Source: Caldithrix abyssi DSM 13497
Lineage (GTDB): Bacteria; Calditrichota; Calditrichia; Calditrichales; Calditrichaceae
Assembly (NCBI RefSeq): GCF_001886815.1
Contig: NZ_CP018099.1
Span: 1,238,501 to 1,302,500, forward strand
Direction: 5' to 3'
Length of the DNA: 64,000 nucleotides
This document shows, one piece after another, positions 7,546 through 16,933 of this stretch; positions within the stretch are counted from its first letter, which is position 1, and the number at the start of each line of letters is the position of its first letter. A model generated the notes under the pieces. It was given only the letters and a program-made list of their open reading frames with translations, had not been told where the DNA came from and ran no database searches. A program made the translations under genes and the position numbers.

Positions 7546-9543
7546 ATGGAAATACCGCTGCTCACCGACATCGTCATTATTTTCGGGATAGCAATTGCCG
7601 TTCTTTTTATCTTTCACCGACTTCGTTTGCCGGCCATTGTGGGCTTCCTTCTCACGGGAATTGTCGCCGGGCCATACGGACTTGGGCTGATAAATGCTGT
7701 TCACGAAGTAGAAATCATCGCTGAAATCGGCGTGGTTTTATTGCTTTTTACCATAGGCATCGAGTTTTCGCTGGAACGCGTGTTGCAGATTAAAAAGACC
7801 GTTCTTTTGGGCGGTTCGCTTCAGGTATTTCTAACCTTTCTGGCTACTTTTTTCATTGCCAGTCATTTCGGTCAAACTCTTGGCGTGGCGGTTTTTATCG
7901 GATTTTTAGTAGCGTTAAGCAGCACGGTAATTGTGCTTAAATTGATCCAGGAAAGAGGCGAGGTCGATAGTCCGCACGGGCGTACGACGCTTGGCATCCT
8001 GATCTTTCAGGACATCATCGTGGTGCCCATGCTTCTGATAACGCCTATTCTGGCCGGAATAACAGACAATTTAGGAGAATCCATCATTATTCTGCTGGCC
8101 AAAGGTGTGGGCCTTATCCTGCTGGTAATTATCTCCGCTAGATGGATAGTGCCCCATGTGTTGTATCAAATCACCAAAACACGCAATCCTGAACTTTTTC
8201 TGTTAAGTGTAATTGTAATCTGCCTTGGCATTGCATGGCTAACCTCAAAGGCTGGCCTCTCTCTTGCGCTGGGTGCGTTTTTAGCGGGCCTGATCATTTC
8301 TGAATCTGAGTACAGCCATCAGGCGCTGGGAAATATTCTTCCCTTTCGAGATGTTTTTACCACCTTCTTTTTTGTGTCCATTGGTATGATGCTTGACATC
8401 GGTTTTCTTTTTAAGGAGCCGCTATTTATTGTACTGATTGGAATAACCGTTTTGTTTTTAAAGGCCATCATTGCCGGAACGGTTACCATTTTACTGGGCT
8501 TTTCGCTGCGCACCGCCATATTGGTTGGCCTTGGCCTCAGCCAGATCGGCGAATTTTCTTTTATCCTGTCCAGAGCCGGCCTTGAACACGGTTTGCTGGC
8601 CGGCAACATTTATCAAACCTTTCTGGCAGTCTCTGTGCTTAGCATGGCGGCAACGCCGTTCATCATGATCGTAGCGCCCCGCCTAGCCGATTTTATCACG
8701 CGATTGCCGCTGCCCCAAAGATTGATCTCCGGCTTTTTGCCTGTTACAGAAACAGAAATTGTAGACAAGAAAGATCATCTTATTATCATTGGCTACGGAG
8801 TGAACGGGAAAAATGTGGCACGCGCCGCCAGGGTGGCCGGCATTCCTTATACCATTATCGAGATGAACCCGGAAACAGTAATGTGCGAACGAGCAAAGGG
8901 CGAATCGATATTTTACGGCGATGCAACGCATGAGGGCGTGCTCCAGCATACGAACATCAAGGAAGCAAGAATTGTAGTGGTTGCCATCAACGATCCCACG
9001 GCCACACGGCGCATTGTCGAATTGGCTCGCAGGCTGAATCCCAAGGTTCATTTGATCGTACGTACGCGTTATCTGCAGGAAATGAAACCACTTTACGAAT
9101 TAGGCGCCGACGAAGTGATCCCGGAAGAGTTTGAGACATCCGTGGAGATATTTACGCGCGTATTAACAAAATATCTTATTCCCAGAGATGAAATCGAACG
9201 GCTGGTGCATGAGGTACGGGCAGATGGCTACGAAATGTTTCGCAGCCTTTCCAGAACATCCGCTTCTATTTCCGATCTGAAACTTCAACTTCATGAGGTT
9301 AATATCAGCACATTTAAAATTCCGCCGGATTCGCCGTTGATCGGGAAAACGCTTGCCCAGATTGATTTGCGAAAGCGATATGGCGTTTCTGTGGTGGCCA
9401 TCCGTCGGGATTCGCAAATTTTATCCAATCCCGGCGCGGATATGCGTCTGCAGGCCAATGATGTGCTGTTTGTCCTTGGCTCCTGGGAACAAATAGCGGA
9501 AGCCTTTAACACGATTTCTTCTGCAAATCAGCGTAATAAATAA
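7546..9543 (+). CDS. Kef/CPA2-type cation:proton antiporter with TrkA-N and TrkA-C domains
   Basis: 665 residues. The first about 390 form a 12-13-helix Na+/H+ exchanger domain of the CPA2 family, including the conserved GxxLPxxxGFLLTGI-like N-terminal helix (RLPAIVGFLLTGIVAGPYG). A cytosolic RCK unit follows: a TrkA-N Rossmann domain from about 410 (IIIGYGVNGKNVARAA, glycine-rich GxGxxG loop, acidic residue in IIEMN) and a TrkA-C domain at about 575-655. This arrangement is that of KefB/KefC and of ligand-gated K+ or Na+ antiporters, so ion flux is probably controlled by a nucleotide or thiol ligand. It is followed on the same strand by nhaA but 451 nt away, with its own leader. Confidence 0.9.
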   Translation: MEIPLLTDIVIIFGIAIAVLFIFHRLRLPAIVGFLLTGIVAGPYGLGLINAVHEVEIIAEIGVVLLLFTIGIEFSLERVLQIKKTVLLGGSLQVFLTFLATFFIASHFGQTLGVAVFIGFLVALSSTVIVLKLIQERGEVDSPHGRTTLGILIFQDIIVVPMLLITPILAGITDNLGESIIILLAKGVGLILLVIISARWIVPHVLYQITKTRNPELFLLSVIVICLGIAWLTSKAGLSLALGAFLAGLIISESEYSHQALGNILPFRDVFTTFFFVSIGMMLDIGFLFKEPLFIVLIGITVLFLKAIIAGTVTILLGFSLRTAILVGLGLSQIGEFSFILSRAGLEHGLLAGNIYQTFLAVSVLSMAATPFIMIVAPRLADFITRLPLPQRLISGFLPVTETEIVDKKDHLIIIGYGVNGKNVARAARVAGIPYTIIEMNPETVMCERAKGESIFYGDATHEGVLQHTNIKEARIVVVAINDPTATRRIVELARRLNPKVHLIVRTRYLQEMKPLYELGADEVIPEEFETSVEIFTRVLTKYLIPRDEIERLVHEVRADGYEMFRSLSRTSASISDLKLQLHEVNISTFKIPPDSPLIGKTLAQIDLRKRYGVSVVAIRRDSQILSNPGADMRLQANDVLFVLGSWEQIAEAFNTISSANQRNK

Positions 9544-9743
9544 TTAAAAGATGGTATCATCGATCTCTGTTTGCTATCGTCGGTTTTGAGCTGATCTCCC
9601 TGGCAGCCACGCCAGCATTTACCACGTTCCTCCCGCAGCAAGCGTTTTTTTATTTTCTCCTTAAGCGCCGCAATGTCTTCCGGATTTATTACGCTTTTGG
9701 GCTTCAATGCCGCTGAACGTTCACGGTTGGGCATACGGAATAA
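9544..9743 (-). other. gap holding a doubtful antisense open frame
   Basis: A minus-strand frame (9528-9854) contains, from an ATG at 9734, a charged peptide with MPNRERSAALKPKSV, INPEDIAALKEKIKKRLL and a Cys-rich piece CWRGCQGD. Its codons look like those of nearby genes, but I see no ribosome-binding site, it runs 16 nt into the 3' end of the antiporter gene, and I do not recognise it. It may be a remnant of a lost gene. Confidence 0.25.
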
Positions 9744-9772
9744 TTGAAAAAAAACATTTTTTTTATTATACT
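9744..9772 (+). promoter_or_regulatory. candidate promoter for nhaA
   Basis: TTGAAA (9744-9749) and TATACT (9767-9772) are 17 nt apart. The start codon of nhaA is at 9995, which would give an AT-rich leader of about 215 nt with no recognised riboswitch. A closer promoter cannot be excluded. Confidence 0.45.
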
Positions 9773-9994
9773 GCATCAAACAAATACGGGAAATTGGTAG
9801 AATTTTTAGGCTGGAAATACAAAACAAAATGGCAAGAACATATTTTAAGCGCATGTCCCCCTTTAGACCACCAGACCCAAAATGCAGTGTTTTTTTATAT
9901 TAATTTCGATTACAAAATGTATGTTATGGTTTTTTTTGAGAATACATTTGTTTGATTAATGTGCATGTAAGTAAAAATAAAACAAGAGGTACTG

Positions 9995-11185
9995 ATGAAG
10001 AAAATAATTGAAGATTTCATCCAGAAAGAATCGTCCAGCGGCATTTTATTGATCATTGCTACGATTTTAGCGCTTATGATGAACAATTCGTTCATGTCCG
10101 GAGTGTATCAAACATTTTTACATATTCCCATAGAAGTGCGGATCAGTGCATTACATCTTGACAAAACACTTTTGCATTGGGTGAATGATGGTTTGATGGT
10201 CATTTTCTTCTTTTTAATTGGTCTTGAAGTAAAAAGAGAAACATTGGAAGGTCATTTATCGACCTTAAAACAGGCCGCTTTACCGGGAATTGCCGCTGTT
10301 GGCGGAATGGCCATCCCGGCAGTGATATATTTAGCATTTAACATTGGCGATCCCATTGCGGTTAACGGCTGGGCGGTTCCCTGTGCAACGGATATTGCTT
10401 TTGCCCTGGGCGTGCTTTCCTTGCTCGGGAAAAGAGTTCCCATATCATTAAAAATATTTTTACTGGCGCTGGCTATTATTGACGACCTGGGCGCCATTGT
10501 AATCATAGCTGTCTTTTATACTTCCCAGTTGTCCATGGCATCATTAGCGGTTGCCGGCGTGGCTCTGGCGGCATTGATTATTCTTAATTTACTGGGCGTC
10601 ACCAAAAAAACGCCTTACTTTCTTATTGGCGTAATATTATGGGTGGCTGTTCTTAAATCTGGCGTTCATGCAACCCTGGCCGGCGTAGCATTAGCCTTTA
10701 CAATCCCCTTGTACGGAAAAAGAAAAAATGAAAACGGCGAATTTGAGTCCCCTCTAAAAGAATTGGAACACAGCATCCATCCCTGGGTTGCGTTTTTCAT
10801 CCTGCCAGTATTTGCTTTTGTCAACGCCGGGGTAAACCTTTCCGGAATGTCAATCAATCAGATGTTTGGCCCGGTGCCTCTTGGAATTATGTTGGGCTTG
10901 TTTTTAGGTAAACAGCTTGGCGTTTTTGGATTTAGCTGGCTGGCCATCAAGTTAAAAGTGGCCAGGTTACCAGAACAGAGTAACTGGATGCAGTTGTATG
11001 GCGTTTCTATATTAACCGGCATTGGTTTTACCATGAGTTTGTTTATTCTTACCCTGGCCTTTGAGGATGATAGTCTCTTTCAATATACCGATAAACTGGC
11101 CATATTGTTAGGGTCTTTAATGTCCGGAGTGATTGGATACCTGGTTCTCAGGATTTTCAAACCCCATACCAACCAGACATCTTAA
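9995..11185 (+). CDS. nhaA: Na+/H+ antiporter NhaA
   Basis: 396 residues, close to the 388 of the E. coli protein, with AAGAGGT before ATG. Family signatures are clear: VNDGLMVIFFFLIGLEVKRE in TM2, the substrate-binding pair of Asp in LALAIIDDLGAIVIIA (TM5, the Asp163/Asp164 equivalent), PCATDIAFALGVLSLLG in TM4, and a C-terminal TM11 with GIGFTMSLFI. It exchanges two H+ for one Na+ and would serve sodium and pH homeostasis in a salty habitat. It is the second cation/proton antiporter in a row on this strand. Confidence 0.96.
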   Translation: MKKIIEDFIQKESSSGILLIIATILALMMNNSFMSGVYQTFLHIPIEVRISALHLDKTLLHWVNDGLMVIFFFLIGLEVKRETLEGHLSTLKQAALPGIAAVGGMAIPAVIYLAFNIGDPIAVNGWAVPCATDIAFALGVLSLLGKRVPISLKIFLLALAIIDDLGAIVIIAVFYTSQLSMASLAVAGVALAALIILNLLGVTKKTPYFLIGVILWVAVLKSGVHATLAGVALAFTIPLYGKRKNENGEFESPLKELEHSIHPWVAFFILPVFAFVNAGVNLSGMSINQMFGPVPLGIMLGLFLGKQLGVFGFSWLAIKLKVARLPEQSNWMQLYGVSILTGIGFTMSLFILTLAFEDDSLFQYTDKLAILLGSLMSGVIGYLVLRIFKPHTNQTS

Positions 11186-11203
11186 GCATTCTTAATTATT
11201 CTG

Positions 11204-11236
11204 CTGACGCGGGTGGGATGCGCCTGCCCGCGCCAG
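11204..11236. terminator. hairpin between convergent nhaA and esterase genes
   Basis: The arms CTGACGCGGG and CCCGCGCCAG pair except for one mismatch around a loop of about 13 nt, and short flanks (TTC/GAA) extend the stem. It lies in the 56-nt gap between two converging genes, so it could end transcription from both sides. The T-tracts are weak on both strands. Confidence 0.5.
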
Positions 11237-11241
11237 TGGAA

Positions 11242-12441
11242 TTATTTAATCAACAGCAGTTTGATGGATGAACGGTAGCCATCGGCCTCCATTCTGGCAA
11301 AATAAATACCGTTCGCCAGAGAAACCCCATTAAACGAAGTTACATAAGTGCCTGCGGAGAGTTTTTGGTCAACCAGAACCTGAATTTGCCGGCCCGACAA
11401 ATTGTAAACGGTCAATTTAACATGCGATGGTTTGGAAATGGAGTAGCGAATTTGGGTAAGCGGATTAAATGGATTGGGATAATTCTGATACAGTTTAAAA
11501 TTTCCGGTTACCATAGATTTTTCTTTAACTATAGAGGTGCCGCCATTGGCCGGATGCTCGAGGAAAAAAGCCCACATTAAATCATTGGCATTAATTTTTT
11601 CCGAAGGCGGATCGCCAAATATGCTTCCCTGCTGTCCGCCAGGCCAGGAGTGGCCGCCGTCATACGTTACGTAGCTGTGAATATCCGCATCATTATTACA
11701 CTGCGTCCAGACCTTAAACAGATACTCGCCCACTTCATGATACAGCGTGTCATTTTCGTTGGCGCATCCGTTTAGCGCTGACCATTCATTAAGGACGGAA
11801 TCTACTGGCGGATTATAATGATCAGAAGGTCCGCTGCCCACGCCGCCGTAATAGGGCACATCCTCATCGAGGTAAGAGTGAAAATGAATGATGGGCATGG
11901 GGCGCGTCGGATTCCACGGGCCTTCCAGAGTCATTGAAGCCGCTACCGGAGCAATGGCTGCCAGCTTCCAGGTTAGCTCAGCCGCCAGACGAAAGCTCAT
12001 CATGCCGCCATTAGAAAGTCCGGTTGCATAAACTCTGTCTTTATCAATACGGTAGCGCGCCAGCAACGTATCGATCAAAGCGGAAATAAATCGCACATCG
12101 TCGATGTGATTATCCATGGCGTATCCGCAGCACCAGCCGGCGTTCCATGTGCGGACGCCCAGCGGACTTTTTACGCCCTCCGGATAAACTACAATAAAGG
12201 GATTTGCAGCGGTGTCTGCTTTTTGACTGAGCTGGGTTGTGTTTTCCATATTATACGCATTGCCGTAACCGCCATGCAAGGCCAGGATAATCGAATAGAG
12301 CGTGTCCTGCCCGGAATCATACTGCGGAGGAAGATGGGTGAGAAAGGTGCGCCAGCGGTCGTCCACATAAATGGAATCGTATTGGGCGTGCGTCGCCCTG
12401 GCAATAAACAAAACCAGGATACTAATAAAAAAATATTTCAT
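11242..12441 (-). CDS. secreted PHB-depolymerase-like esterase with T9SS sorting domain
   Basis: 399 residues with an N-terminal signal peptide ending near ARATHA. The catalytic part (about 25-300) is an alpha/beta hydrolase of the polyhydroxybutyrate depolymerase/LpqC/feruloyl-esterase type: nucleophile in YATGLSNGGMM (G-x-S-x-G), acid in HFHSYLDEDVPY, and His in YDGGHSWPGG. The last about 80 residues contain NYPNPFNP and a beta-rich tail ending SSIKLLLIK, a T9SS type A sorting domain, so the enzyme is probably exported across the outer membrane. It likely cleaves an ester in a polymer (aromatic-ester polysaccharide or polyester); substrate is open. The neighbouring minus-strand gene carries the same kind of tail. 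Confidence 0.88.
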   Translation of the reverse strand: MKYFFISILVLFIARATHAQYDSIYVDDRWRTFLTHLPPQYDSGQDTLYSIILALHGGYGNAYNMENTTQLSQKADTAANPFIVVYPEGVKSPLGVRTWNAGWCCGYAMDNHIDDVRFISALIDTLLARYRIDKDRVYATGLSNGGMMSFRLAAELTWKLAAIAPVAASMTLEGPWNPTRPMPIIHFHSYLDEDVPYYGGVGSGPSDHYNPPVDSVLNEWSALNGCANENDTLYHEVGEYLFKVWTQCNNDADIHSYVTYDGGHSWPGGQQGSIFGDPPSEKINANDLMWAFFLEHPANGGTSIVKEKSMVTGNFKLYQNYPNPFNPLTQIRYSISKPSHVKLTVYNLSGRQIQVLVDQKLSAGTYVTSFNGVSLANGIYFARMEADGYRSSIKLLLIK

Positions 12442-12548
12442 GGCCCTTCCCTGATTATTTTTTTAACGAACCAGTCCGAAAATTTAAAAAACCGAAACGC
12501 GCCGCTTTTTAGTACAGCCCCTGCAGATATTCGCAGAAAAAGTCCGCG

Positions 12549-12644
12549 TTAATTTGCGCGATCTTCGAGAAAAAACTGTTCCACCGTTAGAGGCGGCAGA
12601 AACATTTCAGATCGCTCCTTTCTAATTTTTTCCATCTTAGCCAT
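12549..12644 (-). CDS. possible small ORF between two secreted-protein genes
   Basis: A 31-codon frame reads MAKMEKIRKERSEM then FLPPLTVEQFFLEDRAN. The inner ATG (12603-12605) is preceded by AAGGAG at good spacing, giving an 18-residue peptide. I do not recognise it; it could be a tiny peptide, a fragment of a lost gene or chance. The remaining 12442-12690 gap shows no other signal. Confidence 0.25.
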   Translation of the reverse strand: MAKMEKIRKERSEMFLPPLTVEQFFLEDRAN

Positions 12645-12690
12645 TTTTGATTTCCGCGCGGCGTTTTTTAATCTTCCAACTTCCCCTCTT

Positions 12691-15600
12691 TTATTTTAAC
12701 AGCAACATCTTTTTAATCGCCGTGTGTTTTCCGGCCTGCAGGCGGTAAACGTACATGCCCGTGCCCACCGGCTGATTTTGATCATTAAGGCCGTTCCATT
12801 GCGCCTGATGAACCGCGCCGCTGCTTAAAACCTGATCGTTGATTAAGGTGCGCACTTTTTGCCCCAGCATGTTGAAAATCTCCAGCCTAACCGGCGCCGG
12901 TTGATCGAGCGTAAAGACGACGGTGGTCGAAGGATTGAATGGATTGGGAAAATTGCCCAGCAGTTCAAATTTATTAGCCGTCAGCTCATCGCTCAGCGCA
13001 GAGACAGAATTATTGGACAGAATATTGTCGATGGCCCAGCCCCAGCCCGTGGTGTTGGCGTCGGCGTAAAGTTTAAAGCGGATGTAAACATTGGTGTTCA
13101 CCGGAAAATAATTGGTCAATGAGATATTGTGATTACGGTACATGGATTCGTCGCCGTCCGCGCCATTGTTGTAAGCGTTTTCCCAGGCAGGATCGTAGCG
13201 GCAATCGTACGGCTCTTCAATAATCGTCCAGTTGTCGCCGTCGTCGCTGGCTTCCACCGTAACGTAATCCCAGAAATTGTTGTCTCCGTAAACCGTTCCG
13301 GCGTCTCCCGGCTCAATGATGGCCACATCGTCGTAGCTAAAATAGGCGCCCGCTTTGATGGTAATCGGCGTGCCCAGGTAGGAATAGTAGGTCGTCTGGT
13401 CGGCATAGGGATGGGCGGAATGCAAAGCCGGAGTTGAAAAGCCCGTTACATCCTGAATCTGGAAATCGCCGAAAAAGGTGGAGGCGTAGTCGTCAAAATT
13501 CTCGTTCAGCGTGTCAACGGCCGCGTAAATATCGTTCGATTTTTGTTCGCTGGCGCTTCCGGCTCCGTTGCTAAATCCGATGACCTGAGCGGTTACCGTT
13601 TCCGGCGGATTGGTCTGGTACAGGCCAAAGGTATCGGCGCCGGCCGGCACCGTAAACAGGCGATCGACGATTTGATTATTTACAAACACCTGCACCGAAT
13701 CATAATCAGAATTGGCCACAAAGCGCACTTTGAGCATACCGGTATTGGGATTGGGCACCGTAATATCTTTTAAGGTTGGGGCCAGCGGCGGCAAGCCCTG
13801 CAGTTCGTCGCGGTGAACCGACCACACGCCGCGGCCATGGGTGGCGGCTACAATTTCCTGATTAACGATTTTCAGGCGTCGGATGGAAACTGCCGGCAAA
13901 CCATTGTTGGAATATTGCCAGCTGGCGCCATTGTCGTAAGAGATAAAAAGACCAATATCCGTGCCAATCCAGATTTCCGTGGTGTCAAAGGGCATGACCA
14001 GCACGGTAAACACCGGCACATCCGGCAGGTTGTTGGTGATATCTTCCCAGGTTTGCCCCAGATCGCGCGTGCGGTAGATTTTTCCGTAGCCAGAACTGCC
14101 GATGGTTAAATAAGCCGTACTATCCTGAGTGGGATGGGTTGAGATGCCCGCCAGATAGGCGTGGGGGCTTCCGGCCGGTTGATTAACCTGGGTAAAGCTT
14201 AAACCGCCGTCGGTGGAAACATTAATGTAAATGGTTGTGCTGCCGGTCCACACCACATTGGAGTTGGCCTGCGAAACAGCGATTTTAATTCTTGAATAGT
14301 TATTGTAATTCACCGCAACGTCGTACCAGTTGTTGCCGCCGTCGTCCGTCCACCACAATTTGTTATTGTCGCCGGCGGTAAACAGCTTATCCGAATTAGC
14401 AGGATCCATGGCCAGCGGCGTATGAAAAATCCCGCTTTGCGGCATGTTGTTGTTAATGGAAACAAAATTGTAGCCGCCATCGGTTGATTTGTAAATGCGC
14501 GTGTTGTACAACGTTCCGTACACAATGGAAGGCTCCGTTTTATTCCAGGCGCAGTCGAAGCCGTCGCCGCCGATTACGCGCGACCAGGCATCGCTGGCGA
14601 TGGCTTCATCCGGAGAGCGGTGCGTACCGTTATCCTGAGTGCCGCCGATAAAGGCATTTATGGAAGGATGACGATCGGCATCGTAATATTGCGTAACGTT
14701 GTAATTGTTGTCTTTACTTTCCCAGGAAACGCCCATATCCGGCGAATAAAACACGCCGCCATCGTTGCCGGAAATTATGGCAAAATTGGCGCTGCCGTCT
14801 GGAATGGTCACCAGCGCATGTTGATCGGCGTGAACATAGGGATACGCCGTCCCTGTGTACCAGTTGGTAATTTGGGTGGTGGTCATGGAGGCGCCGTTGA
14901 TTTCCACGTGATAGATATCAATGCCGCCCACAAAAACGATGTCAGGATCCAACGGGCTGACCACCAGTGCGTTATCGTACCAACCCTGTCCGCCCAGCCA
15001 GTTGGTGGAATTGCCGTAATTAAACCAGGTATTGCCCGCATCCGGAGAGCGGAAAAATCCCAGCAAACCGTAATTGTCATCCACCGGCGAGGCGTAAACA
15101 ATGTTGGTGTCGGTTGGTGCAATGGCCATTTCGATGCGGTTGTGATTGGTAATCTCCTCGCTCACATAATTCCAGGTGTAGCCGCCATCCGTAGATTTGT
15201 AGATGCCGGAGGAATTAACGGCGATAAACTGTGTATTCCAGCGTAAGGGATTGGCGATGATCTGCTGGACGCGTTGCCCATTGTTAAATGTTTCGCTCCA
15301 GGTCGATCCGCCGTCAGCGCTGCGGTACACGCCCTTGTTGGTGGCCACCGCCAGGTTGTCGGGATTATTGGGATCAACGATTAAGCGGTTCACATAGCGA
15401 AAGTTGTAATTGGATGCCGTGCTGGCCAGCTGCGTCCAGCTTTCTCCTCCGTCGGTCGATTTGAAGAGGCCGTCGCCGATAATGGCGTCGGAATTGTAAA
15501 AGCCTTCGCCGGTGCCGGCGTACAGGATGTTGGGTTGATTTTTACAGATGTCGATGGTCGTAACCGATAAAACGGGCAAATCGTCCGTAACGCAGCGCCA

Positions 15601-16059
15601 GCTTGCGCCGGCATCGTTGCTTTTCCAGATTCCGCCGCCAACCGAACCGGCCCACCAGGTGTTCACATCATTAGGATGAACAACCACAGAACGGGTTCTG
15701 CCGCCAAAATTGCCGGGGCCTCTTTCTACCCAATTTAAAGCGCTGGCCTTAAAAAGCGTATTTTGTCGGTTTTGCAGCGCTATTTTTTGCGCCCTGAAAC
15801 GCCAGCTTCCGGAATAGGAAAAGCCCTCGCCGATCACGGAACGCAGGGCGACTTCTTCTTCCATGGCTTCATCAGGCTTGTCCGGACGCGGATGCATCTT
15901 TTTCTGTTTTTTCTCTTCCAGAATAAGCGCGTTTAATCCCTGCGAGGTGTAAGCCGTAATTTGTTTTTTATGTTTTTGCGGCAGACGCGAATATGTCAGA
16001 ATACCTGCAATGGAAAAAATAATTAAGGCTATTAACATTAAAACCATTGATCTCTTCAT
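12691..16059 (-). CDS. large secreted BNR/Asp-box beta-propeller protein with T9SS sorting domain
   Basis: 1122 residues with an N-terminal hydrophobic segment (about 5-24) acting as signal peptide or anchor. Residues about 110-750 carry at least ten Asp-box motifs (STDGGESW, SADGGSTW, STDGGYTW, SPDAGNTW, SPDMGVSW, TDDGGNNW, STDGGLSF, TRDLGQTW, SYDNGASW), the signature of sialidase/VPS10/xyloglucanase-like beta-propellers. A linker with NENFDDY and a jelly-roll-like region with GWAIDNI (about 880-1030) follow, then NFPNPFNPST and a C-terminal tail AIKKMLLLK typical of T9SS substrates. Catalytic sialidase residues (the Arg triad) are not evident, so a binding or structural role is as likely as glycosidase activity. 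Probably cell-surface or secreted. Confidence 0.85.
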   Translation of the reverse strand: MKRSMVLMLIALIIFSIAGILTYSRLPQKHKKQITAYTSQGLNALILEEKKQKKMHPRPDKPDEAMEEEVALRSVIGEGFSYSGSWRFRAQKIALQNRQNTLFKASALNWVERGPGNFGGRTRSVVVHPNDVNTWWAGSVGGGIWKSNDAGASWRCVTDDLPVLSVTTIDICKNQPNILYAGTGEGFYNSDAIIGDGLFKSTDGGESWTQLASTASNYNFRYVNRLIVDPNNPDNLAVATNKGVYRSADGGSTWSETFNNGQRVQQIIANPLRWNTQFIAVNSSGIYKSTDGGYTWNYVSEEITNHNRIEMAIAPTDTNIVYASPVDDNYGLLGFFRSPDAGNTWFNYGNSTNWLGGQGWYDNALVVSPLDPDIVFVGGIDIYHVEINGASMTTTQITNWYTGTAYPYVHADQHALVTIPDGSANFAIISGNDGGVFYSPDMGVSWESKDNNYNVTQYYDADRHPSINAFIGGTQDNGTHRSPDEAIASDAWSRVIGGDGFDCAWNKTEPSIVYGTLYNTRIYKSTDGGYNFVSINNNMPQSGIFHTPLAMDPANSDKLFTAGDNNKLWWTDDGGNNWYDVAVNYNNYSRIKIAVSQANSNVVWTGSTTIYINVSTDGGLSFTQVNQPAGSPHAYLAGISTHPTQDSTAYLTIGSSGYGKIYRTRDLGQTWEDITNNLPDVPVFTVLVMPFDTTEIWIGTDIGLFISYDNGASWQYSNNGLPAVSIRRLKIVNQEIVAATHGRGVWSVHRDELQGLPPLAPTLKDITVPNPNTGMLKVRFVANSDYDSVQVFVNNQIVDRLFTVPAGADTFGLYQTNPPETVTAQVIGFSNGAGSASEQKSNDIYAAVDTLNENFDDYASTFFGDFQIQDVTGFSTPALHSAHPYADQTTYYSYLGTPITIKAGAYFSYDDVAIIEPGDAGTVYGDNNFWDYVTVEASDDGDNWTIIEEPYDCRYDPAWENAYNNGADGDESMYRNHNISLTNYFPVNTNVYIRFKLYADANTTGWGWAIDNILSNNSVSALSDELTANKFELLGNFPNPFNPSTTVVFTLDQPAPVRLEIFNMLGQKVRTLINDQVLSSGAVHQAQWNGLNDQNQPVGTGMYVYRLQAGKHTAIKKMLLLK

Positions 16060-16420
16060 GTTTCCTCCAGATTAACAAAAAAAATGATTAAAAAGCAAAC
16101 TACAGAATAAGATGTTTATTTTGCTTTATTTAAAATCACAAATCGTTTATTATTTTATCGTTTCTTTAATAAAACCCAAAGGTCAAAAGAAAAATTTCAG
16201 AGGGCGATGTTTAAAGTTAACACTGATCCGGCTGCTCGTTTTAAACCTGCCATTATTTGATTGAGCATGGTGGCCGTTTGTTCGGTGTACAACAAGCAAG
16301 ACGCCTTTTACCCCATTTTGCGGAAAATTTATAGAAAATAGATGAGTCTGCGTTAAAAAAAGAAAGATTTGCCATTTCACTCCAGCCCTGGCGGGAATTG
16401 GCAATGACAGGGAGGGTAGC
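16060..16420. other. AT-rich intergenic stretch upstream of the BNR gene
   Basis: This upstream region of the minus-strand BNR gene is AT-rich and has no convincing open frame, RNA gene or strong promoter match. A minus-strand frame at 16183-16437 has no ribosome site and reads as low-quality sequence. Confidence 0.4.
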
Positions 16421-16422
16421 AT

Positions 16423-16625
16423 TGAATTTTGAACCATGATTTACATGATTTCAGGATTTTCATGATTTGCTTTTTCCGTTTAAAAGATTTGTCCTTAAAA
16501 TTGAGCATGAAATTTCTCAAGCGAAAAGAATCGAGATAATCCTGTAATCCTATTACTCCAGGTTCAAAAACCACCTCTCAACCTCTAAACTTCTAAACCA
16601 CTAAACTCTTACACTCTTAACTCTT
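16423..16625 (-). repeat. dispersed ~180-bp intergenic repeat R1, copy 2 (inverted)
   Basis: It starts TTGAATTTTGAACCATGATT on the plus strand, includes TTTCAGGATTTTCATGATTT, TTGAGCATGAAATTTCTCAA, GATAATCCTGTAATCCTATT and finishes with CTCTAAACTTCTAAACCACT. Block order is the reverse complement of the copies at 6766-6953 and 21739-21932. Confidence 0.8.
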
Positions 16626-16679
16626 TCCCTCCAACGGTGGCAGGGATTTCCCGGAGTAGCCCTCACCCCCTTCAGGGGG

Positions 16680-16770
16680 AAGGCTGATCGTTTTCACGGC
16701 AGGCAGTCGGTCTTGATTTACCGAAGTATGGCAATCTCATTGCTGTTTGGTGACAGGCCGGTAACCATTT
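16680..16770 (+). repeat. ~85-bp intergenic repeat R2, copy b
   Basis: AAGGCTGATCGTTTTCACGG is followed by the variant body CAGGCAGTCGGTCTTGATTT, ACCGAAGTATGGCAATCTCA and GGTGACAGGCCGGTAACC. Its body matches copy d (16985-17072), not copies a and c. It is preceded by the C-rich R3 fragment TAGCCCTCACCCCCTTCAGG at 16657-16676. Confidence 0.75.
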
Positions 16771-16810
16771 ACCTCTTTAACTCTCCCAGAATAAAAGTCT
16801 GAGAGAGAGG

Positions 16811-16894
16811 GAAGGCTGATCGTTTTCACGGTCAGCGGCCTTTATTTTTCACTGGAAGTCATTCTCAGCGCTGCGTCCTGACGAGCCGGTGACC
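16811..16894 (+). repeat. ~85-bp intergenic repeat R2, copy c
   Basis: AAGGCTGATCGTTTTCACGG is followed by TCAGCGGCC, CACTGGAAGTCATTCTCAGC and GCTGCGTCCTGACGAGCCGG. The body matches copy a at 7102-7183 on the other strand. It follows a short hairpin CTCTCCCAGA/TCTGAGAGAG at 16781-16808. Confidence 0.75.
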
Positions 16895-16927
16895 ATCCAA
16901 CCATCCAACTATTCAACCATTCAACTA
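16891..16927 (+). repeat. short CCATCCAA/CATTCAAC tandem array
   Basis: About four imperfect 8-9-bp units of the type ACCATCCA/ACTATTCA. A similar array is at 17070-17106, after R2 copy d, so the array seems to be part of the composite repeat. Confidence 0.6.
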
Positions 16928-16933
16928 TGTTGT

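Noticed and set aside
14620-15246. 208-codon open frame on the plus strand opposite the BNR-repeat gene
   Set aside because: It is the antisense shadow of a repetitive Asp-box gene; no ribosome site and the peptide is a low-complexity Ala/Gly/Val/Arg mix.
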